Translations under genes and position numbers: made by a program
Origin: JBMOKT01 sp049323895
GTDB lineage: Bacteria > Bacillota > Peptococcia > Peptococcales > BICA1-8
DNA length: 64,000 nt
NCBI GenBank assembly: GCA_049323895.1
Contig: JBMOKT010000017.1
Location: 1-64,000 of the forward strand
Direction of reading: 5' to 3'
Shown here: piece after piece, positions 41,555-49,930 of the stretch
How the letters are laid out: the number at the start of each line of letters is the position of its first letter
Position numbering within the stretch: the stretch's first letter is position 1
Notes under the pieces: generated by a model
What the model saw: the letters and a program-made list of their open reading frames with translations, nothing else
The model's database searches: none
What the model was told of the DNA's origin: nothing

Positions 41555-42384
41555 ATGCTTAAACCTCCTTTAGCAGTAAGTTCAACAGTATCAACTATGG
41601 GGCAGCTTTCATGGGAGGTACATCTCATACAACTAATACACTGGTGGTTTCTAACAACTTCCTTTTGGGCTACGGTAATATTCATGGGGCATGTCCTGTT
41701 ACAACTATTACAGTTAATGCACGTTGAAGCCTCCCGTCTAATTTTAAAGACTCTAAAAAGGTTGGTTATACCTAATACTGCTCCATAGGGGCAGACATAT
41801 TTACACCAGGGTCTTTCTACAAATAAGGAAAACCCTATTGTTAATCCTAGGATTACCAAGGCTGTGACAGCAACCTCACTAGTCCAGAAATTAAAGAGGG
41901 CAAAATATGGGTCATATTCCTGAAACAGCAGTTTTCCCGTTGAGCCAATTGCATATAAAACCCAGACAAGAATGAGGTAGCGGGTATGTCTCAGGTAATT
42001 ATCAATTTTTTGAGGCATAAAATTATTGTACTTTTTGCCAAAAATCCTCCTCCCTATTTTGCCAAACCATTCTTGTACAGACCCCAGAGGGCAGATCCAA
42101 CTGCAAAAAACGGGACCAAACAAAACAGCCAAAAGGAAAACAATTATCATTAAGATAAAAGCAGATTGATGGATTTTCTGCACAAAAGTACCTACTGTTG
42201 CAAACTGATAGATAGAAACAACTCCGCCAAAGGGACACAACCCGTGTAATGATGCAGAGGATAAAAAGGCTAAACCTTTGCTTCCTGCCTCAATTGCATA
42301 CTTGTTAATGGATGTTAATAAAATAAGAAGAAAAAAGAATAGCTGAACCATAAAACGGGGACTTGTTTTTGTATTTTTGCTCAT
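41551..42384 (-). CDS. NapH/NosR-like 4Fe-4S membrane protein
   Basis: A 277-residue membrane protein with about five transmembrane helices. Two Cys-rich inner motifs of the NapH/RnfB-like type are present (WICPLGSVQEW and KYVCPYGAVLG), with a C-terminal pair of ferredoxin clusters (CINCNSCNRTCP and CISCMRCTSHESCP). Such proteins pass electrons between quinol or ferredoxin and a periplasmic acceptor. The acceptor is not obvious here; the co-translated membrane-anchored protein downstream may be its partner. Confidence 0.85.
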   Translation of the reverse strand: MSKNTKTSPRFMVQLFFFLLILLTSINKYAIEAGSKGLAFLSSASLHGLCPFGGVVSIYQFATVGTFVQKIHQSAFILMIIVFLLAVLFGPVFCSWICPLGSVQEWFGKIGRRIFGKKYNNFMPQKIDNYLRHTRYLILVWVLYAIGSTGKLLFQEYDPYFALFNFWTSEVAVTALVILGLTIGFSLFVERPWCKYVCPYGAVLGITNLFRVFKIRREASTCINCNSCNRTCPMNITVAQKEVVRNHQCISCMRCTSHESCPIVDTVELTAKGGLSI

Positions 42385-42481
42385 TTAAATCAACCTTTCC
42401 TGAAATTAATAACTTTAGTATTATGTTAATAAATTTTTTTCAGGAAATTATTTGATAAATATTAAGATATTATTAAGAATA

Positions 42482-42501
42482 AGACGCCCTTAAAGGCGTC
42501 T
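42482..42501 (-). terminator. Terminator after crcB
   Basis: A 7-bp stem (AGACGCC / GGCGTCT) with a 6-nt loop, followed by TATTCTTAAT. It lies about 80 bp beyond crcB. Confidence 0.5.
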
Positions 42502-42580
42502 CTGTCTTTAACTCATCTATTCATCTTTTCGCTAACTCGTCATTTAGTCAGTTCGTCATCTCTTCTTTTTCTGAGAAAGG

Positions 42581-42961
42581 TTAAATATATTTTTCCAATG
42601 AGGCTCCCAGCCATACGGCAAATAGTCCAATAATAACGCTAACTCCTATATATATTAAGGCAGTTTTTAGATTGTTTGACTTAATGAGATTCAGGATTTC
42701 CAGGCTAAAAGTTGAGAATGTAGTAAATGCACCCAGAAAACCTATAGTAATGAATACTCTAAGATAATCGTGTAAAACATTCCTCTCCAGTGTGTAGGAA
42801 TAAAAAAAGCCTAATAAAAAACAGCCTGTAATGTTAACAACTAATGTTCCATAAGGGAAAAAATGCTGGAATCTATTAGTTACCCATCCGGAGACCAGAT
42901 AACGGCTTAAGGCACCTAAAGCTCCCCCCAAGCCAATAAATAAAATATTTAAATGTCCCAA
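42581..42961 (-). CDS. crcB: CrcB/Fluc fluoride channel
   Basis: A 126-residue four-helix membrane protein that forms a dual-topology dimer and exports fluoride. GLGGALGALSRYLV and GFLGAFTTFSTFS are the family motifs lining the fluoride path. Many crcB genes have a fluoride riboswitch; the 33-bp gap upstream here is too short for one. It may be transcribed with the Nudix gene. Confidence 0.95.
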   Translation of the reverse strand: MGHLNILFIGLGGALGALSRYLVSGWVTNRFQHFFPYGTLVVNITGCFLLGFFYSYTLERNVLHDYLRVFITIGFLGAFTTFSTFSLEILNLIKSNNLKTALIYIGVSVIIGLFAVWLGASLEKYI

Positions 42962-42994
42962 TTCCCCCCACCCCTTTCAGTTATTAATATTAAA

Positions 42995-43390
42995 TTAAAC
43001 AAGTCTAAAATATTTCTTGAGTTTTTCAACCAGCGGAATATCTGCAGGGGCAAAAGAATATTTATTTAAATCCTGTACAGGAATAAACTTAATCTCTTTA
43101 TGAACATGGGGCGTTAGCTGTCCCCCTTCCAGTACAGTCCAATAAGCAAGAAGCCTGACGGAGGCATGACTGTAATGGTAAATACTTTCCGCAAAGAAAT
43201 TACCTACACTTACCTCCACATTAAACTCTTCCTTCATCTCCCGCACCAAGCATTGCTGGGGTGTTTCCCCTTCTTCAACTTTTCCGCCGGGGAATTCCCA
43301 TAGGTTGGCTAAAAAATCTTCATCATCCCTCTTGGCAATCAGTATTAAATTATCCTTGATTAATATGGCTGCCGAAACATCAATCATCAA
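42995..43390 (-). CDS. Nudix hydrolase (MutT-like)
   Basis: A 131-residue Nudix protein. The Nudix box is complete: GGKVEEGETPQQCLVREMKEEFNVEV. The size and the FPGGK motif fit 8-oxo-dGTP diphosphatase, which cleans oxidised nucleotides, but substrate range in this family is broad. It sits between ftsZ and crcB, on the far side of the ftsZ terminator. Confidence 0.88.
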   Translation of the reverse strand: MMIDVSAAILIKDNLILIAKRDDEDFLANLWEFPGGKVEEGETPQQCLVREMKEEFNVEVSVGNFFAESIYHYSHASVRLLAYWTVLEGGQLTPHVHKEIKFIPVQDLNKYSFAPADIPLVEKLKKYFRLV

Positions 43391-43473
43391 AAATATCCCC
43401 TATTTTTACTTTTTAGTATGATACCCTTTAATAATACTTTTAACCTTTATCCTTAATTTTTAACCGCCATACC

Positions 43474-43498
43474 AAAAACGGCCCCATGGGCCGTTTTA
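43474..43498 (-). terminator. Terminator after ftsZ
   Basis: A 10-bp stem (AAAACGGCCC / GGGCCGTTTT) with T-rich flanks. It closes the dcw transcript. Confidence 0.8.
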
Positions 43499-43510
43499 CC
43501 TTTTATTTCC

Positions 43511-44548
43511 TTATCTTCTTCTGAGAAATTCAGGTATTGTCCAATCCTCAGCCTGATAATTCTTAAGGGTTATTTTTTCTTCAGGCTTGGGCGGATTTTG
43601 GTCAAAACCAGTTGCTATAACGGTTACCCTTATCTCGTCTTCTAATTTTTCATCTATAACTGCCCCAAAGATAATATTTGCCTCAGGGTCAGCAGCTTCA
43701 GCAATAATCTCCGCAGCTTCATTGACTTCAAACAGACCCAAACCTGAACCGCCCGTGATATTTAGGAGCACTCCCTTGGCCCCTTCAATTGAAGTTTCTA
43801 AGAGGGGAGAAGAAATAGCATTACGGGCAGCAGTAACAGCCCTGTTTTCGCCGGCAGCAGTGCCAATACCCATCAAAGCTGAACCGGTATTATGCATTAT
43901 GGTTTTAACATCGGCAAAATCAAGGTTAATCAAACCAGGAACGGCAATCAAATCAGAAATACCCTGTACCCCTTGCCTTAAAACATCATCTGCAATACGG
44001 AAAGCTTCATTGATCGAAGTATTTTTGTCGACTACTTGTAATAAACGGTCATTAGGAATAGTAATCAAGGTGTCGACCTTTTCTTTTAAGCTGCCTATTC
44101 CGGTAAGCGCCTGCTGGGAACGTTTTCTGCCTTCAAAGGTAAATGGCTTAGTTACTACACCTACGGTTAATGCGCCCACCTCTTTGGCCACAGCCGCCAC
44201 TACCGGTGCAGCTCCAGTGCCTGTCCCACCGCCCATACCGGCGGTAACAAAAACCATATCGGCACCTTTCAGTGCTTTTATTAGTTCATCGCGGCTTTCT
44301 TCAGCAGCATTTTTCCCTATTTCTGGATTAGCTCCAGCACCAAGACCTCTTGTTAATTTTGTTCCAATCTGTATCTTCACTTCCGCTTGGGAAAGATATA
44401 AAGCTTGAGCATCAGTATTAATTGCAATAAATTCTACACCTTTTAGACCGGCTGCAATCATTCGGTTTACAGCGTTGCTTCCTCCGCCACCTACACCAAT
44501 AACCTTTATCTGAGCAAATTGGTGAATATCCACATCAAATTCCAGCAT
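43511..44548 (-). CDS. ftsZ: Cell division GTPase FtsZ
   Basis: A 345-residue tubulin homologue that builds the Z ring. The GTP-binding signature GGGTGTGAAP and the T7 loop (NLDFADVKTIM) are complete, and the C-terminal peptide DWTIPEFLRRR binds SepF, FtsA or EzrA-type partners. The ATG at 44546-44548 (MLEFDVDIHQ) has AAAGGGG upstream; an in-frame TTG four codons earlier abuts that site. The window has no ftsA between ftsQ and ftsZ, in line with SepF acting as the membrane anchor. Confidence 0.98.
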   Translation of the reverse strand: MLEFDVDIHQFAQIKVIGVGGGGSNAVNRMIAAGLKGVEFIAINTDAQALYLSQAEVKIQIGTKLTRGLGAGANPEIGKNAAEESRDELIKALKGADMVFVTAGMGGGTGTGAAPVVAAVAKEVGALTVGVVTKPFTFEGRKRSQQALTGIGSLKEKVDTLITIPNDRLLQVVDKNTSINEAFRIADDVLRQGVQGISDLIAVPGLINLDFADVKTIMHNTGSALMGIGTAAGENRAVTAARNAISSPLLETSIEGAKGVLLNITGGSGLGLFEVNEAAEIIAEAADPEANIIFGAVIDEKLEDEIRVTVIATGFDQNPPKPEEKITLKNYQAEDWTIPEFLRRR

Positions 44549-44664
44549 GAAGCCATACAACCCCTTTCATCCTACTCTGCAATAATCATATATAATAACA
44601 AATACTACAAATCACTTACCATAAATTCCACATGATGAATAAAATTCCCTTTTTTAAAAACCAA

Positions 44665-45441
44665 TTATTTTTTGCTTTTTATTACAGGCGGACCATTAAA
44701 ACGAAGGTCAATATACTCAATGCTTTCGCTATCAACTCCCCTTTTTTGGAAATCGCCAAGGATTTCCCGCAAATTAGTCATTTTTTCTTTAATATTCTCA
44801 AAAGAACCTATTCTAATTTCTACTCCGGTTTCAGTATAAGCCAGTATATGTTTTTCATTGGCAATATTAATTTCCACCAGGTTGTGTAATAGTTCAGGCT
44901 CACTTTCATCTATGATACTGAGAGCCATTGTTAGAGCCTGATTCTTAATTAGCTGCCCCGGACCAGGTATTTGTTCTAAACCGATTCCACTAATGACAGG
45001 CAGGGAATATTCTCCGATATCATTTACCAGTGTTAGAAAATGACCTTCTGCACTAACCTGGATAAAACCGTCTGGAGACACCAAAAGACATACAGGCTTT
45101 CGTTCCTCAATAATAATTTCTAAGGTATTGGGAAGTTTGCGTTTAATATTTACTTCTTTTATTAAAGGATGGACAGATACCCTTTCTACTACTGCATCTC
45201 CGTTAATTTTCATTAAGTTTTGACCTGGTTTTAGCTGGCTTAAGGTTAATATCTTTTCTGTCTCTAATGAACTATTGCCTACGACAGTAATTTTTTTCAA
45301 AGCAAAAAAGGGTGAATGTATGAAAAAGTATAAACCCACTGCCAATAGTAATAAATAAATGACAGGGGTCGGTATTTTAACATTCTTTTTATTGTTTTTC
45401 TTCCTTCTCCTCTGATAATCATCCAGATAGGATACATCCAT
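44665..45441 (-). CDS. ftsQ: Cell division protein FtsQ/DivIB
   Basis: A protein of about 258 residues with a basic cytoplasmic N terminus (YQRRRKKNNKKN), one transmembrane helix (about residues 26-46) and a POTRA domain (FALKKITVVGNSSLETEKILTLSQLKPGQNL). It stabilises FtsL in the divisome. It lies between murA and ftsZ. The ATG at 45439-45441 has AGGTG nine bases upstream. Confidence 0.93.
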   Translation of the reverse strand: MDVSYLDDYQRRRKKNNKKNVKIPTPVIYLLLLAVGLYFFIHSPFFALKKITVVGNSSLETEKILTLSQLKPGQNLMKINGDAVVERVSVHPLIKEVNIKRKLPNTLEIIIEERKPVCLLVSPDGFIQVSAEGHFLTLVNDIGEYSLPVISGIGLEQIPGPGQLIKNQALTMALSIIDESEPELLHNLVEINIANEKHILAYTETGVEIRIGSFENIKEKMTNLREILGDFQKRGVDSESIEYIDLRFNGPPVIKSKK

Positions 45442-45471
45442 TATAAATTTCACCTATTTCGGCCAGAAATT

Positions 45472-45504
45472 AGAAAACACGGCTTGTGCCGAGCCTTTGG
45501 CGAG
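45472..45504. repeat. ACACGGCTTGCGCC-type repeat, copy 2
   Basis: AGAAAACACGGCTTGTGCCG followed by AGCCTTTGGCGAG, nearly identical to 31027-31059. Its GGCGAG end can pair with CTCGCC at 45528-45533. It lies in the murA-ftsQ gap. Confidence 0.6.
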
Positions 45505-45614
45505 TTCTCATAAATATAAAAAATCCCTCGCCACTAATTATAGCAAGCAGGCTATAAGTTGTCCAAGGTTTTCCTTTTCGAAAACGCAAACCAGGTTTGC
45601 GCTCCCAAATAAAT

Positions 45615-46904
45615 TTATTTTTCCAACCCACGCTGGGTGGTTTCAGTCACTCTAATAATCTTAGCCCCTAATCCTCGTAACTTTTGCTCAAAATTTTCAT
45701 ATCCTCGGTCAATATGATAGATGGAATCAATAATAGTTGCATCTTCAGCAATTAAGCCGGCCAGGACTAACGCAGCACCTGCTCTGAGGTCTGTAGCATT
45801 TACAAAGGTTCCGCTTAAGGCGTTCTTATCCTTGCCCTTAATGATGGCAATCCTTCCTTCCACTTTGATATCCGCTCCCATTCTACGCAGCTCATCTACA
45901 TGTTTATATCTATTTTCAAAAATGTTTTCACTAATGACGCTGGTCCCTTTTACTGAGGCTAATAGTGCCATAATTTGTGGCTGCATATCTGTCGGAAATC
46001 CAGGATACGGCATAGTTTTTATATCAGCCGGTTTTATGTTATCACTACCCACTACTTTGAGCGCACCATCCTCATCAAAAATATGCACTCCCATTTCTTT
46101 TAGCTTGGAAACAATGGCTTCCACATGTCTAGTATGAACATTCTCAATTTTTATTGTACTTTTTGTAATTGCCGCAGCAACCATAAAGGTTCCGGCCTCA
46201 ATCCGGTCGGGGATGACAGTATGTTCAGCAGGCACAAGTTGTTCAACACCTTGTATTGTTATTACATCTGTTCCTGCTCCTGATATTTGCGCCCCCATAT
46301 TATTTAAAAACCGTTCCAAATCAACAATTTCTGGTTCTTTAGCTGCATTGGAAATCACCGTTTTACCCTTAGCCATGGTAGCCGCCATCATAATGTTCTC
46401 AGTAGCCCCTACACTAGGGAAATCCAGACATATTTCAGTCCCTCTTAATACTCCGCCTTCTGCTATGGCCTCAATAAAACCAAATTTTTCCTCAATCTTT
46501 GCACCCATAGCCTGTAAACCTTTAAGGTGAAGATCCATAGGACGGGAACCAATGGCACAGCCTCCCGGGAAGCTTAGTTTAGCAAACCCAAACTTAGCGA
46601 GGAGGGGACCCATTACCAGATTTGATGCCCGCATTTTACGCATTAAAAAGTCCGAAATTTCTATGGAATTTACTTTTGAACTGTCAATTTTCATAGTTGA
46701 GCCAGACCAGTCCACCGTACACCCCAAAAACTCTAAAACCTCTTTCATTACATGAACATCCCGTAGTCTGGGAACATCATAAATTACTGAGGTTTTTGGC
46801 GATAGTAGTGAAGCAGCCAGAATGGGTAAAACAGCATTTTTTGCACCGCTAATTCTTACGGAACCAGCAAGAGGATTTCCGCCCATAATAATATACTTTT
46901 CCAT
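45615..46904 (-). CDS. murA: UDP-N-acetylglucosamine 1-carboxyvinyltransferase
   Basis: A 429-residue enzyme of the first committed step of peptidoglycan synthesis: enolpyruvyl transfer from PEP to UDP-GlcNAc. The fosfomycin-sensitive cysteine is Cys116 in SFPGGCAIGSRP. GAKNAVLPILAASLL and RAGAALVLAGL complete the EPSP-synthase-like two-domain fold. Its start overlaps the last base of murB. Confidence 0.98.
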   Translation of the reverse strand: MEKYIIMGGNPLAGSVRISGAKNAVLPILAASLLSPKTSVIYDVPRLRDVHVMKEVLEFLGCTVDWSGSTMKIDSSKVNSIEISDFLMRKMRASNLVMGPLLAKFGFAKLSFPGGCAIGSRPMDLHLKGLQAMGAKIEEKFGFIEAIAEGGVLRGTEICLDFPSVGATENIMMAATMAKGKTVISNAAKEPEIVDLERFLNNMGAQISGAGTDVITIQGVEQLVPAEHTVIPDRIEAGTFMVAAAITKSTIKIENVHTRHVEAIVSKLKEMGVHIFDEDGALKVVGSDNIKPADIKTMPYPGFPTDMQPQIMALLASVKGTSVISENIFENRYKHVDELRRMGADIKVEGRIAIIKGKDKNALSGTFVNATDLRAGAALVLAGLIAEDATIIDSIYHIDRGYENFEQKLRGLGAKIIRVTETTQRGLEK

Positions 46905-47812
46905 TAATATCCCCCCAAAACAAGTATCTCTGGTTCTAGTAAAATGTTATACTGATTCTTTACTTGGTATTGAATTTTTTCAATTAAATTTAATACATCG
47001 CAGCTGGAAGCACCACCTAAATTTATAATAAAATTAGCATGTTTTTCCGATACCTGTGCCCTGCCAATCTGCCAGCCCTTAGCCCCAATAGATTCTATTA
47101 GGCGTCCTGCAGAATCTCCGGGAGGATTTTTGAAAACACTCCCAGCGTTAGGATATTCCCAAGGCTGCCCTGCTTTACGACGATTCAAATTATTAGCCAT
47201 AATGCTTTTTATTTCCGAAACATCACCACTTTTCAATTTTAGGTGTATTTCAACAACAATTCCTTTAAAATGCTGCAGCTTACTTGACCGGTAGGAAAAT
47301 TGTAAATCTTCTTTATTAAAATGCATTGTTTGCCCTGACAAATCCATAACAGTAACACCTTCTACAATATCACTGATGCTGCCGCTAAAAGCACCGGCAT
47401 TCATTACTACTGCTCCACCAACGGTTCCGGGAATGCCTGAGGCAAATTCCAAACCCCTCAATCCCCTGTCTGCCGCCTGGCGAGCCAGATAAGGAAGTTT
47501 AACACCTCCTTGGACTGTTACCTCTGCACCATTAAATTTCAGTTTCCTTAAACCGCACAGGCTTATAACTAAACCTCTTATCCCTTCATCTTTAATTAAT
47601 AAATTGGAACCACCACCGATAATTGTAACCGGCAGGTTATGTTTTGAAGAGAAATTAAGAGCTTTTTCCAAATCGATTATATCTAGGGGAGTAAAGAATA
47701 AATCAGCCGGCCCCCCTATCTGCCATGTGGTATGCCGGCTCATGGACTCGGAAATTTTCACATCACCTTCAACAACGCTCCGAAGTAAAGTTGCTAAACT
47801 TGGAAAATCCAT
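46904..47812 (-). CDS. murB: UDP-N-acetylenolpyruvoylglucosamine reductase
   Basis: A 302-residue FAD enzyme that reduces the MurA product to UDP-MurNAc using NADPH. The FAD motif TIIGGGSNLLIKDEG and the GGAVVMNAGAFSG segment are complete; the catalytic Ser is in AGSVFKNPPGDSAG. It is type IIb in length. It follows murC by 13 bp. Confidence 0.97.
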   Translation of the reverse strand: MDFPSLATLLRSVVEGDVKISESMSRHTTWQIGGPADLFFTPLDIIDLEKALNFSSKHNLPVTIIGGGSNLLIKDEGIRGLVISLCGLRKLKFNGAEVTVQGGVKLPYLARQAADRGLRGLEFASGIPGTVGGAVVMNAGAFSGSISDIVEGVTVMDLSGQTMHFNKEDLQFSYRSSKLQHFKGIVVEIHLKLKSGDVSEIKSIMANNLNRRKAGQPWEYPNAGSVFKNPPGDSAGRLIESIGAKGWQIGRAQVSEKHANFIINLGGASSCDVLNLIEKIQYQVKNQYNILLEPEILVLGGY

Positions 47813-47825
47813 TTTTCATCCTCCA

Positions 47826-49226
47826 CTAAACAGATGCTAAGGTTTCCCGTTTTGCTAAAACATCTGCCAAATCAGCGCCAACCTTCCATATGTTCCCTGC
47901 CCCTAAGGTTAGAATTAAATCACCTGACCTTGCTACCTCAGCTAAATAATTTTCCAGTGATTCCCTATTTTTAAAATAATTTAAATCTGTATGGGGGGGT
48001 ATATGGTCTGCTATTAATTGGGTTGATACACCTGAAATAGGTTTTTCACCCGCTGAGTAAACCTCATCTAAAATCAGTTTGTCGGCTAAATCAAAGCTTT
48101 TTGCAAATTCCTTTGCTAAAAATTGGGTCCTTGTAAACCTATGGGGTTGAAAAACAGCAATAATCCTGCCGGAATGACTACTCCTGGCTGCTTGGAGAGT
48201 TGCTTTAATTTCTGTTGGGTGATGGGCATAATCATCAACTATTAAAATATCATTAATGTTTGCTATTATTTGGAAACGCCTTTGTACTCCACGGAAGTTA
48301 GAAAGTGCCTGGTTTATCTTTTCAAAGCTGATGCCAAATTCAAGACCAACGGCAACGGCAGCTAATGCGTTACTTATATTATGCTTTCCAGGCACATTTA
48401 GTTCCAATTGGCCTATAAATTTATCACCATAGAATATATCCGCCATACTTGTTAAACCGTTGTATATAATATTTTTCGCTGTATAGTCAGCATCTTCAGC
48501 TAAGCCATAAGTTATCAATTTTCCAGGAATATGGTCAGCAAGTTGCCTGACATAAAAATTATCGTTGCAAAGGACTGAAAATCCTTGAGGACTTCCAAGA
48601 TCAACAAATTCATTAAATGCTTTTATTATATTCTCCAGGGAACCGTAATAATCCAAATGGTCATCTTCGATGTTTGTTATTACTGTAGACCATGGTTTAA
48701 GCTTGAGGAAGGAACCATCACTTTCGTCGGCTTCAGCAACCAGATACTCACCTCTCCCTAACTTTGCATTTCCGCCGATATCATTTAGTTCTCCTCCTAC
48801 AACTACCGTAGGATCAAATTCATTCTTTTCCAAAACCAAGGCAATCATTGAAGTTGTTGTGGTTTTTCCATGGGCTCCGGCAATACAAATCCCTTTCTGC
48901 CGCTCCATCAGCTGACTAAGCATCTCGGCCCTTTGTAAAATAGGAATATTTAATTCCTTTGCCCGCTGAACCTCCTGGTTTTCTTCAGGGATTGCTGTGG
49001 AGACCACTACCTTATCCACTCCCTGCTGAATATTTATTGCCTTGTGCCCGGCATAGACAATCGCACCATTTTCTTCCAGTCTTTTTGTTGTTTCTGATAC
49101 ATTCAAATCTGACCCAGAAACCCTATAGCCTAAATCTAATAAAACCTTGGCAATGCCACTCATTCCGGCACCACCAATTCCTACAAAATGTATCCATTCT
49201 TTTTTTGCTTTAGTCAAAACTTTCAA
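47826..49226 (-). CDS. murC: UDP-N-acetylmuramate--L-alanine ligase
   Basis: A 466-residue ATP-dependent ligase that adds L-Ala to UDP-MurNAc. FVGIGGAGMSGIA is the N-terminal nucleotide-binding loop, and AGAHGKTTTTSM is the ATP P-loop. HHPTEIKATL marks the C-terminal domain. Upstream is a 700-bp repeat-rich gap, so it probably starts a new transcription unit (murC-murB-murA-ftsQ-ftsZ). Confidence 0.97.
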   Translation of the reverse strand: MKVLTKAKKEWIHFVGIGGAGMSGIAKVLLDLGYRVSGSDLNVSETTKRLEENGAIVYAGHKAINIQQGVDKVVVSTAIPEENQEVQRAKELNIPILQRAEMLSQLMERQKGICIAGAHGKTTTTSMIALVLEKNEFDPTVVVGGELNDIGGNAKLGRGEYLVAEADESDGSFLKLKPWSTVITNIEDDHLDYYGSLENIIKAFNEFVDLGSPQGFSVLCNDNFYVRQLADHIPGKLITYGLAEDADYTAKNIIYNGLTSMADIFYGDKFIGQLELNVPGKHNISNALAAVAVGLEFGISFEKINQALSNFRGVQRRFQIIANINDILIVDDYAHHPTEIKATLQAARSSHSGRIIAVFQPHRFTRTQFLAKEFAKSFDLADKLILDEVYSAGEKPISGVSTQLIADHIPPHTDLNYFKNRESLENYLAEVARSGDLILTLGAGNIWKVGADLADVLAKRETLASV

Positions 49227-49927
49227 CTCCTTCCAGCCATTCTAGCACAACGCAAATATAAAGGCGGAGTATATTCTTTACTTTATATGCAGCATCATGA
49301 AAAGATGTTACAACTGCTCCCTTTAGAAGATAATCCTGGTGACTATTATTGGCTTATGTATAGTATTGTCAAAAAAAAATTGTTCTACATAATGATAAAA
49401 AAAAATAAATAGGAACATTAGCAGGCCTGTCCATGCTTTCTTTAGAGCAAAACTCTTGAGACAGACATGCCAAGCAGCTGTCCTTTTGGGTCTGACAATA
49501 CTAATAATGCGATACTTGGGGTCTGTCTTGGTCAGTTTATTGCGTCTGATATACTTCTCGGTCAATTTATTGCGTCCGATATACTTGAGGGTCTAGCTGT
49601 TGCGTCTGACATGAACTTTTTGGTCAGTCTATTTCGTCTGACATACTTAAGGGTTTAGCTGTTGCGTCTGACACAAGCATTGCATGTTAATCCAAAAGTA
49701 GTCAGACTAACAATCTTACTCTGAAGTATATCAGACTAAAAATGTCCACCCAGAAGCAATTGTCAGACTAGCAATGTTTACCCATTAGAATATCAGACTA
49801 ACAATGTCACCCAAAAGTATATCAGACCAGTAATCTTCACCTAAAAGCAAATCAGACTAGCAATGTTGACTATGAAGAATTGTCAGACGCTCAATCTTCA
49901 CCCAGAAGTTTATCTGGCAAGCAATCT
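49227..49927. other. 700-bp gap between murG and murC
   Basis: No gene seen. The murC-proximal part (49227-49440) holds a candidate promoter; the rest (49490-49930) is the two-armed tandem repeat array. Confidence 0.65.
49344..49372 (-). promoter_or_regulatory. Candidate sigma-A promoter of murC
   Basis: TTGACA, 17 bp, ATAATA on the minus strand, about 120 bp before the murC start. The -35 is perfect and the -10 is moderate. Confidence 0.5.
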
Positions 49928-49930
49928 TCA
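49490..49930. repeat. Two-armed tandem array of about 30-bp degenerate repeats (array 1)
   Basis: Roughly 15 units of 29-32 bp. On the plus strand the left arm (about 49490-49683) has units beginning GTCTGA, then a TATACTT-like block, then GTCAATTTATTGC or GTCTAGCTGTTGC. The right arm (49701-49930) has units beginning TCAGACTA, then CAATCTTCACCC, then AAGTATA. Each arm's unit is about the reverse complement of the other's. Unit starts in the right arm are near 49702, 49731, 49763, 49793, 49822, 49852, 49883 and 49913. The last unit runs into the murG stop codon. Confidence 0.8.

Noticed and set aside
42962..42994. Fluoride riboswitch before crcB
   Set aside because: The gap is only 33 bp and the conserved fluoride aptamer sequence is not present.
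43587..44408. 273-codon open frame antisense to ftsZ
   Set aside because: Low-complexity Ser/Ala/Pro composition, no ribosome-binding site, and ftsZ on the other strand is certain.
49467..49658. Plus-strand open frame with a repeated ten-residue peptide (GQFIASDIL)
   Set aside because: The peptide repeat is a by-product of the 30-bp DNA period; there is no ribosome-binding site and the frame lies wholly inside the repeat array.
49490..49930. CRISPR array
   Set aside because: The 30-bp units follow each other without unique spacers, are degenerate, and reverse orientation halfway. No cas gene is near.
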